A DNA stretch of 64,000 bases from NCBI RefSeq assembly GCF_900141755.1, contig NZ_LT670844.1, forward strand, positions 6,420,501 through 6,484,500, given 5' to 3'. The position numbers and the translations under genes are program-made. Positions 50,933 to 59,959 of this stretch are shown here, one piece after another. The stretch is from Bradyrhizobium lablabi. GTDB taxonomy: Bacteria; Pseudomonadota; Alphaproteobacteria; Rhizobiales; Xanthobacteraceae. Below the pieces are notes generated by a model that saw only the letters and a program-made list of their open reading frames with translations, made no database searches and was not told the DNA's origin. Within the stretch, counting starts at the first letter, position 1. Every line of letters begins with the position of its first letter.

Positions 50933-52636
50933 ATGCTTCAAGGGTCGGGACTGTGGTGGTGGGAGGATTTTGCGGCCGTGCCGGCCTCGCGCAGAAGGGC
51001 GATCACCGGGATCGTTATCGTTCTCGGATTTCTGCTGAGTGGGCTCCTGATCGGCGGGTTGTCTTATTCAAAGATCGGGCTCGTCGATGAGAATGACCTG
51101 CCGCAATATGTCGGCACCGAGGGGCATATTGCGTTCAGCCAGATCCCGCGTCTGTTGCTCGAGAAAACCGAGGTCGGTCAATTCGGCCAATCCCAGCGCT
51201 TCCGTCCCGTCTATTATCTGACCCGGCTCATCGAGACCGCGTTGTGGGGCCTGGAAGGCGGCTATTGGTACAGTTGGCGCGTTGTGATGTTCGGCGCGGT
51301 GATCGCCGCCATGCTGTGGCTCTACACACAATGCACCGGCCTTTTCCTCGGCGCCATCCTCACCGCTTATACGCTTTCATTTGCGATGTGGGTCGACATC
51401 TGGACACGCTCGACCGGTCCTTCCGAACAATATGCCGTCTTTGGCAGCGCGATCTTCGCGGTCGGCGCCTGGCAATTCGTGGAACGATGGCGCGCCGGCG
51501 AAGGCCTGGATGGTTCCTGCCTGGCGATGGCGGCGGGCGCCATCATCGCGATGGGCTCGAAGGAGAACATGTTGCTGCTGGAATTGCCGTTGCTCGCGGC
51601 ATTGGCGGCGGGGCTGTGGCACCGACGAATAGGCCGCTTGAGTGCGGTCGCACTGAGCCTCGCGATCGCTTTCGGGGTGTGGGTCGCGTCGTCGATTGCA
51701 CTCTATTTTGTCGGCGCGAAGGTCGAGGATATCTACGGCAATTCCGTTCACACATCGCTGCTGGGCGCGACATGGATGCGACGCGTCTACGCCGGAGTGC
51801 TCGTCATGGCGGTCATCGTCGGTGTGATTGGCCTCGCGCTGTGGAAGATCGGTGCTAAGGACAGGCTTGAGCGGTATCGGCCTCTGGCGTGGCGATATAG
51901 TCTGTATGCGTCGGCCATCGCTGGCGTTTTTGTCTTCAACTTTCTGTTTTATACCGGGATGATCCCCGCTGGGGCGCGCTACGATTTCCCGGCTGTTCTG
52001 GCGTTGCCGGCGCTGTTGATCCTGTTGCTCGATGGCCTGAGCGAACTCGGAGCGCTTTTTGGTCTTGGCCTTGTTGTGAAAAGGGCGGCCGGTCTGCTGT
52101 TGGCGGTCGCATTGATTGCCTATACCGCCCGCGCACCGTGGGAGCTCCCGGCCGCCGTGAAGGCGAACGTCGCGCGTAACTCGGCATTCGAGGCGGGTCT
52201 GCGCGAAACTCAACGAGTAGCAGGCGCGCACCCAGAGTGGCCGATCTTCATCAAGAGCTTCAATTTTCTGGATTATGAAGTGATCCAGGCGCTGGGGTAT
52301 TTCTTTATCGCAAGGTCGATCAACAATCCCCGCTATCTCGTCTACGTTGCAAACCCCTACGGCGAACCTCGCAATGCGTTTCAGTCGGGCCTCGACCAGG
52401 CACTGCAGGCGGAGTCGAACAAGGGAATGCTGACGCGGGGATATCTTCCGCTCGCCGAAGCAACAACGCCTTCCAACGGGAAGTGTTACGTCGTTGTCTT
52501 GCGCAAGCCTGAGCAGTTCGCGCTGGACCAGGCAAACGGCAAAAACCCGGTCGCCGGCGAAAACTGCGCGCCCATTCCGTTGTCAATCTACTGGGACGAC
52601 AACAGCCAGATTCACTTTGATCCGCCGAAGCGCTAA
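50933..52636 (+). CDS. Large polytopic membrane protein, possible GT-C glycosyltransferase
   Basis: 567 residues with about eleven helices. The first extracytoplasmic loop, after helix 1 (about residues 24-47), contains the acidic stretch VDENDLPQYVGTEG, where GT-C transferases keep a catalytic Asp/Glu. A long soluble tail (about 410-567) follows, as in GtrC-like or PMT-like enzymes. It probably moves a sugar from a polyprenyl carrier in the periplasm. No exact family recognised; the neighbouring GT2 on the other strand supports a decoration role. Confidence 0.6.
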   Translation: MLQGSGLWWWEDFAAVPASRRRAITGIVIVLGFLLSGLLIGGLSYSKIGLVDENDLPQYVGTEGHIAFSQIPRLLLEKTEVGQFGQSQRFRPVYYLTRLIETALWGLEGGYWYSWRVVMFGAVIAAMLWLYTQCTGLFLGAILTAYTLSFAMWVDIWTRSTGPSEQYAVFGSAIFAVGAWQFVERWRAGEGLDGSCLAMAAGAIIAMGSKENMLLLELPLLAALAAGLWHRRIGRLSAVALSLAIAFGVWVASSIALYFVGAKVEDIYGNSVHTSLLGATWMRRVYAGVLVMAVIVGVIGLALWKIGAKDRLERYRPLAWRYSLYASAIAGVFVFNFLFYTGMIPAGARYDFPAVLALPALLILLLDGLSELGALFGLGLVVKRAAGLLLAVALIAYTARAPWELPAAVKANVARNSAFEAGLRETQRVAGAHPEWPIFIKSFNFLDYEVIQALGYFFIARSINNPRYLVYVANPYGEPRNAFQSGLDQALQAESNKGMLTRGYLPLAEATTPSNGKCYVVVLRKPEQFALDQANGKNPVAGENCAPIPLSIYWDDNSQIHFDPPKR

Positions 52637-52686
52637 TCGAACGCCCGACCAAACCGCCAGTACCCAACCGGTTCCAGCCAGGCAAT

Positions 52687-53769
52687 TCAGGCGGTGACCG
52701 CGACCGCGGTGTCGGCAAAAATGAACGCGTTCTCCGGCCCGATTTCGCCCGCCGCCATCAAGCCCCGTTCCAGATCAGTCAGGAGTTGCAGCAGCGCAGC
52801 GTGGCGCTTGTTGGCGGGGTCGAAGTGATCATAGAAATTTTGATCGAGCGCATGTTGCAATATTCCGCCGCCAAACGGCAGAACTCTGGCTGAAGGAAAG
52901 TAGGAATTAATTAGATTGAGGATTTCACTGGATCTAACGCATTCCGAGGGGTCGGTCCGCAGCAAATATTCCTTTGGAGAACGATATACGACGCCAAAGT
53001 CGAAACGCTCGTTTTGCCTCCGCAAAATCTTCTTCAGCAAGCGTGACACCGCGCGTTGCCAGGGAGCCCACGACGCCCGCTCCTCGCGCGCGCATATCTC
53101 CCACGCTTTCGACATGAGGCGGAACAAGCGGTCGTTCCTGATACCGATCGGTTTGCGCGCCCTCAGTTCCGGCGGCATCATGAAGGCGAGGGCATTGATC
53201 AGCTCAAGCTGTCGCGGCGGGTGGGCCATGTAAGACGGACCGACATATTCGCAAGCATAGAGCAGGCCGCCCGGCTTAAGGGTCCGTCGCATTCCATCGA
53301 GGACGCCCTCGAGGTTGCTGATGTGATGCAAGGCGCCATTGGCGATGACGAGATCGTAGCCATGTGGCTTCCAGTCATAGTCATTCAGATCTGCCGCCGC
53401 GTACTCCATCTTGACAGCAAGGCCTTGCGCCCTTTGACGCGCATGAGCCAGCGCACCTTCCGAAAGGTCCAGGCCGAGGCAATACTCGACCCCCGGCAAG
53501 CGCGTGACAAAATAGCGCTCCACGTTACCGAAGCCGCAACACAGGCTGATGATCGATTTGATCGGCCGATTACGCAGAAACTTCTCGATAAAGATATCGA
53601 TGGAATAAAACGCATTGGCCCGATGAGCTTCGACTTGGTCTTTTCCGAATGCGGTCTCGATGATGTATGGCCTTACCAGCGGCGAAACATAGAAGCCGCC
53701 ATTCTCCTCGAGCGGTTCGCGGCTCGCCCAATGGTCGGCGACCTGTGAGTTCTCGCTTGCTAAGGTCAT
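52687..53769 (-). CDS. Class I SAM-dependent methyltransferase
   Basis: 360 residues. SAM site is visible as SIISLCCGFGNVERYF with Cys-Cys in place of the usual D/E-x-G start, then CLGLDLSEGALAHARQRA, AAADLNDYDW, YDLVIANGALHHISNLEGVLDGMRRTLKPGGLLYA. Extra N-terminal (about 1-70) and C-terminal (about 240-360) segments surround the core. It is convergent with the GT-C-like gene and alone on its transcript. O- or N-methylation of a glycan is a guess from context. Confidence 0.72.
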   Translation of the reverse strand: MTLASENSQVADHWASREPLEENGGFYVSPLVRPYIIETAFGKDQVEAHRANAFYSIDIFIEKFLRNRPIKSIISLCCGFGNVERYFVTRLPGVEYCLGLDLSEGALAHARQRAQGLAVKMEYAAADLNDYDWKPHGYDLVIANGALHHISNLEGVLDGMRRTLKPGGLLYACEYVGPSYMAHPPRQLELINALAFMMPPELRARKPIGIRNDRLFRLMSKAWEICAREERASWAPWQRAVSRLLKKILRRQNERFDFGVVYRSPKEYLLRTDPSECVRSSEILNLINSYFPSARVLPFGGGILQHALDQNFYDHFDPANKRHAALLQLLTDLERGLMAAGEIGPENAFIFADTAVAVTA

Positions 53770-54016
53770 TCCGGCTTTCTTTCAGGGGGTCGATGGTCGC
53801 GGCCGCGAAAGGCGGACGATCACAAACTATACCATCCCCTGCCTTCTGACTTGAAGAAAAAGTTCCGGACGCGCGGTTTTCGATGGGCGTCTCCTTGCAA
53901 CGCTCCTTGGCGAGAGTGTCAGGCTCATCGTGAGGGCGGACGCCGCCGACAAGGGGCTCGCTTCGTGTTCGTCCCTGTCGGGGTAGCACATCGGTCGAGC
54001 CCCGAAGGCCTCGTGA

Positions 54017-54838
54017 TCAGCCCGGCGAGGCCATCGCCGACAACGTTAGTTCGTGGATAAAAGGCAGCACTGGCCGGGCATTGAAACCGAATTCCGACTG
54101 GATCAGGCCAACTTCGATAGGCGTAAAGCGAATGGTTCTCGCTTCCGGCGAAAATGTAGCGGACGCTCCTGACCCTCGGCAGACCTCCCCGATGATATCT
54201 GAATTTGTCAGGTTCATGCCGCACGCAACATTGTAGACCGGCTGCGTCCCCTGAGTCGCGATCCGGGTGATGAGCTCCACCGCATCGTCGCAATGGATGT
54301 AATCCTTTTCCGAGTCGGGAGTTGTTTGCAGCACGACGTGCTTCCGGATGACAGCATCGCGAATGACGCTGAAGAGGAAATCATTCGAGCCGAAATTGGC
54401 GCCGACCACGTTGGAGAGCCGAACGGATCTCGCATTTCTGTCCCTGTATTGCCGGCACAGGGCTTCGCCGGCAAGTTTAGAGAGGTTGAACAGATCTTCC
54501 GGATCGCCGGGGTCGACCATGATGGGAGTGCTTTCCGACGTCGTTTTGGTCCGGATGTACACCCGGGTGGACGAAAGATAGGTGAAAGATTGGTATCGGC
54601 TTCGAGCCAGGACATGGTTGACGAGGGACACATGTGCATCCACCGTTTCAAACGGACGGGTTCGGAAGTCCGCGGTCGTGCCGGCGCAATAAAGCACGTG
54701 TCCGAGTTCTCTACCGAGACTCTTAAGGTCGCCTTTGGCGGGCGTCGTGCAGATCGATCCGGAGGAGCGGAGGTAGGACGCAAGCAAAGAGCCGATGAAG
54801 CCGGCGCCACCGATGACCGTAAACCTGTTGCCCGGCAT
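54017..54838 (-). CDS. Extended SDR, NAD-dependent epimerase/dehydratase family
   Basis: 273 residues from ATG 54838; longer frames upstream overlap the GT2 gene. NAD site [27 protein letters not shown], catalytic-site stretch DLFNLSKLAGEAL, where the canonical YxxxK Tyr appears replaced by Asn or Leu (FNLSK), and YNVACGMNLT. It starts only 2 nt after the GT2 stop, so the two are coupled. If the missing Tyr is real, catalysis may differ from ordinary SDR enzymes. Confidence 0.75.
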   Translation of the reverse strand: MPGNRFTVIGGAGFIGSLLASYLRSSGSICTTPAKGDLKSLGRELGHVLYCAGTTADFRTRPFETVDAHVSLVNHVLARSRYQSFTYLSSTRVYIRTKTTSESTPIMVDPGDPEDLFNLSKLAGEALCRQYRDRNARSVRLSNVVGANFGSNDFLFSVIRDAVIRKHVVLQTTPDSEKDYIHCDDAVELITRIATQGTQPVYNVACGMNLTNSDIIGEVCRGSGASATFSPEARTIRFTPIEVGLIQSEFGFNARPVLPFIHELTLSAMASPG

Positions 54839-54840
54839 GT

Positions 54841-55797
54841 TCACCGCGTGCAGTCGATGTTGATGGTTCTGTCGATCACGTAGAGTGGGCGCTGCTTGCC
54901 CTGGTGGTAAATACGTCCGACATACTCGCCAATGATTCCAAGGAAAAAGGCGTTCAATCCGATGGCGAAGAGCAACAGGACAATGATAGCCGTGGTTCCG
55001 GTTGGAGGAACCGGCATCCAGGACGGAGGATAGAACTTCACGACGACGAAATAGATGGTCGCCGCTGCCGAGAGGCACATGGCCATCAGGCCGAAATAAG
55101 AGGCGATGCGGAGCGGCAGGTTCGAAAAGGAGATGATCGCGTTAGCGGCCCATTTCGTCGAATACCAAACCCCCGCTGTGGACTTTCCATGCGCACGCGG
55201 ATCGCGATTGTAGACGAAGGAGGTCTGGTTAAAGCCGGTCCAGTGGATCAGCCCCCTTAGATATCGATCCGGTTCGCGCATATTTCTCACTACGTCGATA
55301 ACCCGTCGGCTGATCAGGCGGAAGTCCGTGGCGTTGGGCGGCAGCGGCGATGCGCTGATGGCGTTGATCAACGGATAGAAGATCTTGGCACCGACGGTCT
55401 TGAACGGGGTATCGTCGTTGCGCTGGTCCAGGACACCGTAGACCACGTCAAAGCCCTGCTGCCAAAGGCCGACCATCTGTGGGATCAATTCCGGCGGTTC
55501 CTGCAGGTCGCCGGCGACTACGATCAGCGCGTCTCCGGTTGCGATATCGAACCCGCAAGCGAGAGAATTGTGGTATCCGAAGTTGCGGGAGTACCGCACG
55601 TACTTCCAGGCGGGATTATCGGCGCAAAACTGCTCGGCCAGTTTCGGCGTGCCGTCCTCGCTCCGGTTGTCCAGGATGATATATTCCGGGCGAACCGCGT
55701 CCGCGATCTGTTCGAATGCGCGTTCGAGCCGCTGGCGCAACTGCGGCAGACTTGCTTCCTCGTTGAGGGCGGGGATGAGGATGGTCAGGGTCTTCAT
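54841..55797 (-). CDS. Polyprenyl-phosphate glycosyltransferase, GT2, second GtrB/ArnC-like
   Basis: 318 residues from ATG 55797 (upstream in-frame ATG at 55905 gives 36 extra residues that look non-coding). GT2 motifs: ILIPALNEEASLPQLRQRL, ALIVVAGDLQEPPELIPQMVGLW and DPRAHGKSTAG; two C-terminal helices (about 220-290). It is a paralogue of the gene at 49.6 kb and forms a coupled pair with the SDR behind it. It probably charges a second sugar onto undecaprenyl phosphate. Confidence 0.82.
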   Translation of the reverse strand: MKTLTILIPALNEEASLPQLRQRLERAFEQIADAVRPEYIILDNRSEDGTPKLAEQFCADNPAWKYVRYSRNFGYHNSLACGFDIATGDALIVVAGDLQEPPELIPQMVGLWQQGFDVVYGVLDQRNDDTPFKTVGAKIFYPLINAISASPLPPNATDFRLISRRVIDVVRNMREPDRYLRGLIHWTGFNQTSFVYNRDPRAHGKSTAGVWYSTKWAANAIISFSNLPLRIASYFGLMAMCLSAAATIYFVVVKFYPPSWMPVPPTGTTAIIVLLLFAIGLNAFFLGIIGEYVGRIYHQGKQRPLYVIDRTINIDCTR

Positions 55798-55955
55798 GGA
55801 GGTGGTCGCTCCTGGCGGAGAGGATTTCAGCTGCACGACCTCGTCAAGACGCCAGATGGACTGATGAAATGGTGGCTCGCGTGTTGATGGCGACTTATAA
55901 GGCAACGAGCCGTTCAGGAAAAGCGCATTCCCTTAGACCCGAGAGGCCCTCGACC

Positions 55956-56483
55956 TTGAAATTTTCGAAAACTCACATTGACGGCGTCGTTATGATCGAC
56001 AGCGACGAAAGCCTCGATCAGCGCGGCGGCTTCTTTCGGACATTCTGTTCTGACGAGTTCGAACGCAATGGCCTGCCGGGACGTTTCGTGCAGTCAAGCG
56101 TCTCTCGCAATACCTTGCGCGGCACGCTGCGGGGGATGCATTTTCAGCGGGATCCAAGGGCCGAAGGAAAGCTGGTACGTTGTATTCGCGGACGGGCGTT
56201 CGACGTCGCCCTCGACCTGCGGAGGTCGTCGCCGACCTTCAAACGATGGTTTGCGGTCGAACTGGCGGGGGCGGGTACCCGGGCAATCTTCGTTCCGGCG
56301 GGCGTGGCGCACGGATTTCAGACTCTCGAGGACGATACAGAGATTTTCTATCAGATGACCGAGCCTTACGTTCCCGAGCTTGCGGGCGGCGTGCGCTTCG
56401 ACGATCCCGCCTTCGCGATATCCTGGCCGCGCGCTGTATCGGTGATATCCGAGCGCGACAAGAGCTTTGCCGACTTCGATTAG
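55956..56483 (+). CDS. RmlC-like sugar 3,5-epimerase
   Basis: 175 residues from a TTG at 55956, with GAGAGG nine bases upstream; this start aligns with typical RmlC N-termini. Cupin core: RFVQSSVSRNTLRGTLRGMHFQ (HFQ), KLVRCIRGRAFDVALDLR, IFVPAGVAHGFQTLEDDTEIFYQMTEPY. Epimerises 4-keto-6-deoxy sugars. Given rfbF/rfbG in the block and no rmlA/B/D, CDP- rather than dTDP-sugar is a reasonable substrate. It shares a divergent promoter with the GT2-SDR pair and its end overlaps the acyltransferase by 4 nt. Confidence 0.83.
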   Translation: MKFSKTHIDGVVMIDSDESLDQRGGFFRTFCSDEFERNGLPGRFVQSSVSRNTLRGTLRGMHFQRDPRAEGKLVRCIRGRAFDVALDLRRSSPTFKRWFAVELAGAGTRAIFVPAGVAHGFQTLEDDTEIFYQMTEPYVPELAGGVRFDDPAFAISWPRAVSVISERDKSFADFD

Positions 56484-57664
56484 CGCAACTGGGCTTGCGC
56501 GCCGGCCTCCCGCTCAATCCGCGCTATCAGGGCCCGACCGATTTTCTGCCCCGGCAGTTCGATGCACCGGAACGTTATGTTGGACATCGCTACCGCTGCC
56601 GCGACTGTGGTCGTATAAAAAAGCAGGCTCTGGAGCGGCGGGTTAACCCCGAGCCAGGCCGGCTCAAGGTAGCGGTGGACAAGACTGATCGCCCAGAAAT
56701 GGAGGAGGTAGACGCTGAAACTTACGCGTCCCACATGGCAGAGCAGCGGATTGACCAGAACGCGAGGGCCGCCCGAGGACATGCCGTAGCAGAGCAGGCC
56801 GAAGATCACGGCGTAGAACAAGGGTAGGGGAGCTACCGGGGCATGGACCCAGGGAGCGACGAATAGGGCCGCAATTGCAATGAAGGTGAGCACCCCGCTC
56901 CATCGCGCCGGCAGCGCGGAATGCCTTGTAAAGAGTAGAAACACGATGAAGCCGATCGGGAAGACACTGGCCTGGATCGGAAACCACAATTGCGGAAACC
57001 AGACCAGGATCGTCCTGTCGTCCGCGAACGGAGCCAGCAGAAGAGGGGCGACGAAACGATTGGCAGCCATCCCGAGGATGGCGAGCGCAACGGTCAGCGC
57101 AATTGCCCGGACCACGCTCGTAATAAGACTAAAACACACCGGCACGAAAACATAGAACGTCATCTCGACCGCAATCGACCAGCCTCCGGGAACCACGGTG
57201 TTGATCGCATCCGGAAACCAGCCATTGACGAAGGCGAAGGTACTCAGGATCTGCCAAGCGTGAATCCCGTCCGGAGCAAACGGTGTCGGCCCCAGGCCGT
57301 CCTTGGTCAGGTAAAACAGTGCGGCAAGATAAAACGCTGGTGCAATGCGAAAGAAACGCCGGATAAAGAAGAACAGGACCGGCCGCGTCTCACGGTCGTG
57401 CTTCGCCTCAATGGAGAGAAACAGCGTGAAGGCGCTGACGACGAAGAACAGCTGCACGCCATAGGCACCGATCACATTGAGAAATGTGAGCGACGGCTGT
57501 AGCGGCGTATGCGCCAGCACTACCAGCAGGACGGCGATGCCCCGCAGCGCGTCGACAAAATCGTACTTTCGCTGTTCGATCACGGGCCGGCCAGGCGCGA
57601 GAGCCTTTTCGGCGCCGCTGAGTTTCGCCCGATTCGATCCCTCATCAGCTGTCAGTCCGTGCAT
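56480..57664 (-). CDS. Acyltransferase 3 family O-acylase (OafA-like, no SGNH domain)
   Basis: 394 residues with about ten helices. It starts with the family motif DFVDALRGIAVLLVVLAHTPL (acyl-transfer His) and has VVSAFTLFLSIEAKH and RFFRIAPAFYLAAL (Arg-rich motif). No SGNH domain is present. It acetylates or acylates LPS or polysaccharide in the inner membrane. It overlaps the large membrane gene upstream by 13 nt and so is co-transcribed with it. Confidence 0.85.
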   Translation of the reverse strand: MHGLTADEGSNRAKLSGAEKALAPGRPVIEQRKYDFVDALRGIAVLLVVLAHTPLQPSLTFLNVIGAYGVQLFFVVSAFTLFLSIEAKHDRETRPVLFFFIRRFFRIAPAFYLAALFYLTKDGLGPTPFAPDGIHAWQILSTFAFVNGWFPDAINTVVPGGWSIAVEMTFYVFVPVCFSLITSVVRAIALTVALAILGMAANRFVAPLLLAPFADDRTILVWFPQLWFPIQASVFPIGFIVFLLFTRHSALPARWSGVLTFIAIAALFVAPWVHAPVAPLPLFYAVIFGLLCYGMSSGGPRVLVNPLLCHVGRVSFSVYLLHFWAISLVHRYLEPAWLGVNPPLQSLLFYTTTVAAAVAMSNITFRCIELPGQKIGRALIARIEREAGAQAQLR

Positions 57665-59733
57665 GCGAGCATACGGTTCTTGATGCCGTTGGCGACGTCA
57701 TTCAGGATCAAGACATGTCCGATGCCGCGCTCCCTGGCATGCGCGCAAAGTTCCTGATCGGAAATATCCGTCGCGTCGAAATCGGATCCATAGGGCGTCG
57801 TATATGCGTCGCGCGCACAATGGTACGACGCTGGTGGCCCTCCCAGCAAGGAAATGCGGCCGGTGAGGGCAACCTGCACATTGTGCCTGTCGCGGCAGGT
57901 CGTTTGGAATTCCCAGAACTTGGTATTCGATGGCGGGACAAATACCGCAAAGTCGGGCCGCTCCGAGCCCGGGGTGCTTCGGACGGCGTCGATCAGCCGT
58001 GCCCCGTAGCTTTTCGCCAAAGCGTCGCGAAAGTCGGCGCCGTATAGTCTTCGCTCGGTCTTGAGCGTGTCCAGCATGTAGCGCGAAACCGATCGGCCAT
58101 GCAGGAGCGCACCCCCGGTTTCGCCGTCGGCGGACCGCACCATCTCGCCAATCGCGGGAAAGAACGTCGGAGTCACCGCTCGCACCAACTGGGCGGCAAC
58201 GACAAAGGCCAGGACGGCCATTGCCGGCTGGAACAAGGGGCTGCGCCGGGCTCCCGCGAGCAGGGACCGGATGTCATCCTGCGTCACCGCGGCCGGCAGA
58301 ATACCGATCGCGTACCACTGACAGACGTTGAGAAAATACCATACCGACGAGTCCTGCGGGATGCCGAGCATGGCGGGCATGGCACCGACGATGGCCACGA
58401 TCAGAATCGCCTCGGTCATCAGCTCGGACCTGCCGCGAATGAAAGCTGCGGTACTCCCGCTCTTGTGCAATCGTAGCAGCAGCAGGCAGGCCGGAAACAG
58501 AAGGCTGGCGAGACTTCCGAGCTCTGGGTCGACGCGCAGATAGTAAAACGGTACCACGAGTGCGCTGCTGGCCCGCTGATAGTCGTTCGGCCCAGGCGCG
58601 AACAGCGTGAATGCGAACAGGATGGCCGCCAGGCAGCCGAGGCCGATGACGATGGTTCTCGGCGCAAAGCCATGCCGTCGAAGCGTCACCCAGCCGAGGC
58701 TTACAGTCCAGAGAATGCCCACGGAAACCTTGAGAGAGCAAAGCAGCGGAATGGCGATGATGGCAGCCGCCGCGCTCGCGGAGTCCGACACGGAATCTCC
58801 GTCGGTCCTCGCCAGGTTCGCCAACACGGGCAGCAGGAGAAGAAGGACGATCAGCGCGAAGGTGTAGCTCTCGGAAATATAGTACGACTTGATGTCCAGG
58901 GAGTCGGCGAGCAACACCAGCGCAAGCCCGAACGCCAGGTAATGCGTGACCGGCTTCACACCCCTGTCAGCGGCAAGTCCGCAGAGGATCGCGGCGGTCA
59001 CCAGCAGAGGCGCCGCGACGACCGGAACGGCCGCGCCGTAGCTCGCGGCCGGCTCGGCGCCGGCCATGACGCTGAGCCCGGCAAACCAGTAGTGAGAGCC
59101 GAAATGATATTTGAGTGGCAGTAACCCATCCACCGCGATCGACGGTCTGCCGAAGTTTTCGATGATAAAGGCAATGGCCGCGTGGAAACGGGTGTCGTGG
59201 TTGAGAAGGCCCAGCAGGCTCTGCTCGGGCGACAGGATGCCGGCGTAACCAAGGTTATGGACCACGATGAACAGATATGTCGCGACGGCGAACGAAAGCA
59301 TTCCCAAGGCGACGAACCGAAGGGAGCCGCGTGCAACACCGAGGGCGCGTCCGAGCCCAAGCAAGGCCACCACTCCGAACAGAGCGATCCCAGACTTGCC
59401 AAGCACGAGGCCCGCATCGACGAGCAGCAGCATCGCAGCCGCGATGATGGGCAGTGCGATCGCACGGCGCCGGACGTCGGCAAGCCAGCCCCGGGCCGGA
59501 ACCAGAAGGGGGCCGCACAGGGACGCTGCAACGATCAGGACGCACAACGGCAAGAGGAGCGGCGGGCTGGACAGGCCGAGCCTCCCGAGGCCGCAGCCCA
59601 GCGCCACGAAGAGACTGACGCCGGTTCCAAATAACGCAACCACCGCCCATTTGCGGTCGAAGTCTCGCGCACCAGCCGAACCCCCGGCTGTTTGCATCTC
59701 GAAAGCTTCGCCGCCGCTTGTGGTCGCATCCAT
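57652..59733 (-). CDS. Large polytopic membrane protein, second possible GT-C glycosyltransferase
   Basis: 693 residues with about fourteen helices. A long extracytoplasmic loop at about 160-225 includes the polar NHDTRFHAAIAF and PLKYHFGSHYWFAG stretches, where GT-C enzymes have their catalytic acid. A soluble tail of about 130 residues (from about 560) ends the protein. Family not recognised. With the GT2 gene at 54.8 kb it may form the second donor and transferase pair. Confidence 0.6.
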   Translation of the reverse strand: MDATTSGGEAFEMQTAGGSAGARDFDRKWAVVALFGTGVSLFVALGCGLGRLGLSSPPLLLPLCVLIVAASLCGPLLVPARGWLADVRRRAIALPIIAAAMLLLVDAGLVLGKSGIALFGVVALLGLGRALGVARGSLRFVALGMLSFAVATYLFIVVHNLGYAGILSPEQSLLGLLNHDTRFHAAIAFIIENFGRPSIAVDGLLPLKYHFGSHYWFAGLSVMAGAEPAASYGAAVPVVAAPLLVTAAILCGLAADRGVKPVTHYLAFGLALVLLADSLDIKSYYISESYTFALIVLLLLLPVLANLARTDGDSVSDSASAAAAIIAIPLLCSLKVSVGILWTVSLGWVTLRRHGFAPRTIVIGLGCLAAILFAFTLFAPGPNDYQRASSALVVPFYYLRVDPELGSLASLLFPACLLLLRLHKSGSTAAFIRGRSELMTEAILIVAIVGAMPAMLGIPQDSSVWYFLNVCQWYAIGILPAAVTQDDIRSLLAGARRSPLFQPAMAVLAFVVAAQLVRAVTPTFFPAIGEMVRSADGETGGALLHGRSVSRYMLDTLKTERRLYGADFRDALAKSYGARLIDAVRSTPGSERPDFAVFVPPSNTKFWEFQTTCRDRHNVQVALTGRISLLGGPPASYHCARDAYTTPYGSDFDATDISDQELCAHARERGIGHVLILNDVANGIKNRMLACTD

Positions 59734-59959
59734 GTACCCGTTCCCTTGCCAGTCGTCTTGCGCCCGCGACCTTACTTGCGCAATGGGGCCGCTTCAATTG
59801 CGCCAGGACCGATTGCCGCCGCCGCTGCGTGATTGCGACCAATCGGGTTTGGCGGTCAAGGTGTGCGGTCCTGCCCTTTTGCGTTCAGAGACCAGTTGCC
59901 TCCTGGGCTGCGGCATGGGACATGATGGCCTAAAGCGGGATCCGCGGAGGGGTGACCTA

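Noticed and set aside
50705..50941. Short minus-strand ORF with a membrane-like N-terminus between the GT2 gene and the 567-aa protein
   Set aside because: It needs a TTG start without a ribosome site, overlaps the start of the plus-strand gene and has a low-complexity Arg-rich tail. Kept out as probably chance.
59267..59959. N-terminal extension of the second C-methyltransferase frame
   Set aside because: The open frame reaches back to 59267 but is antisense to the 693-aa membrane protein gene. The GTG at 59960 with GGAGGGG and the Cys-rich start of the family decide the true start.
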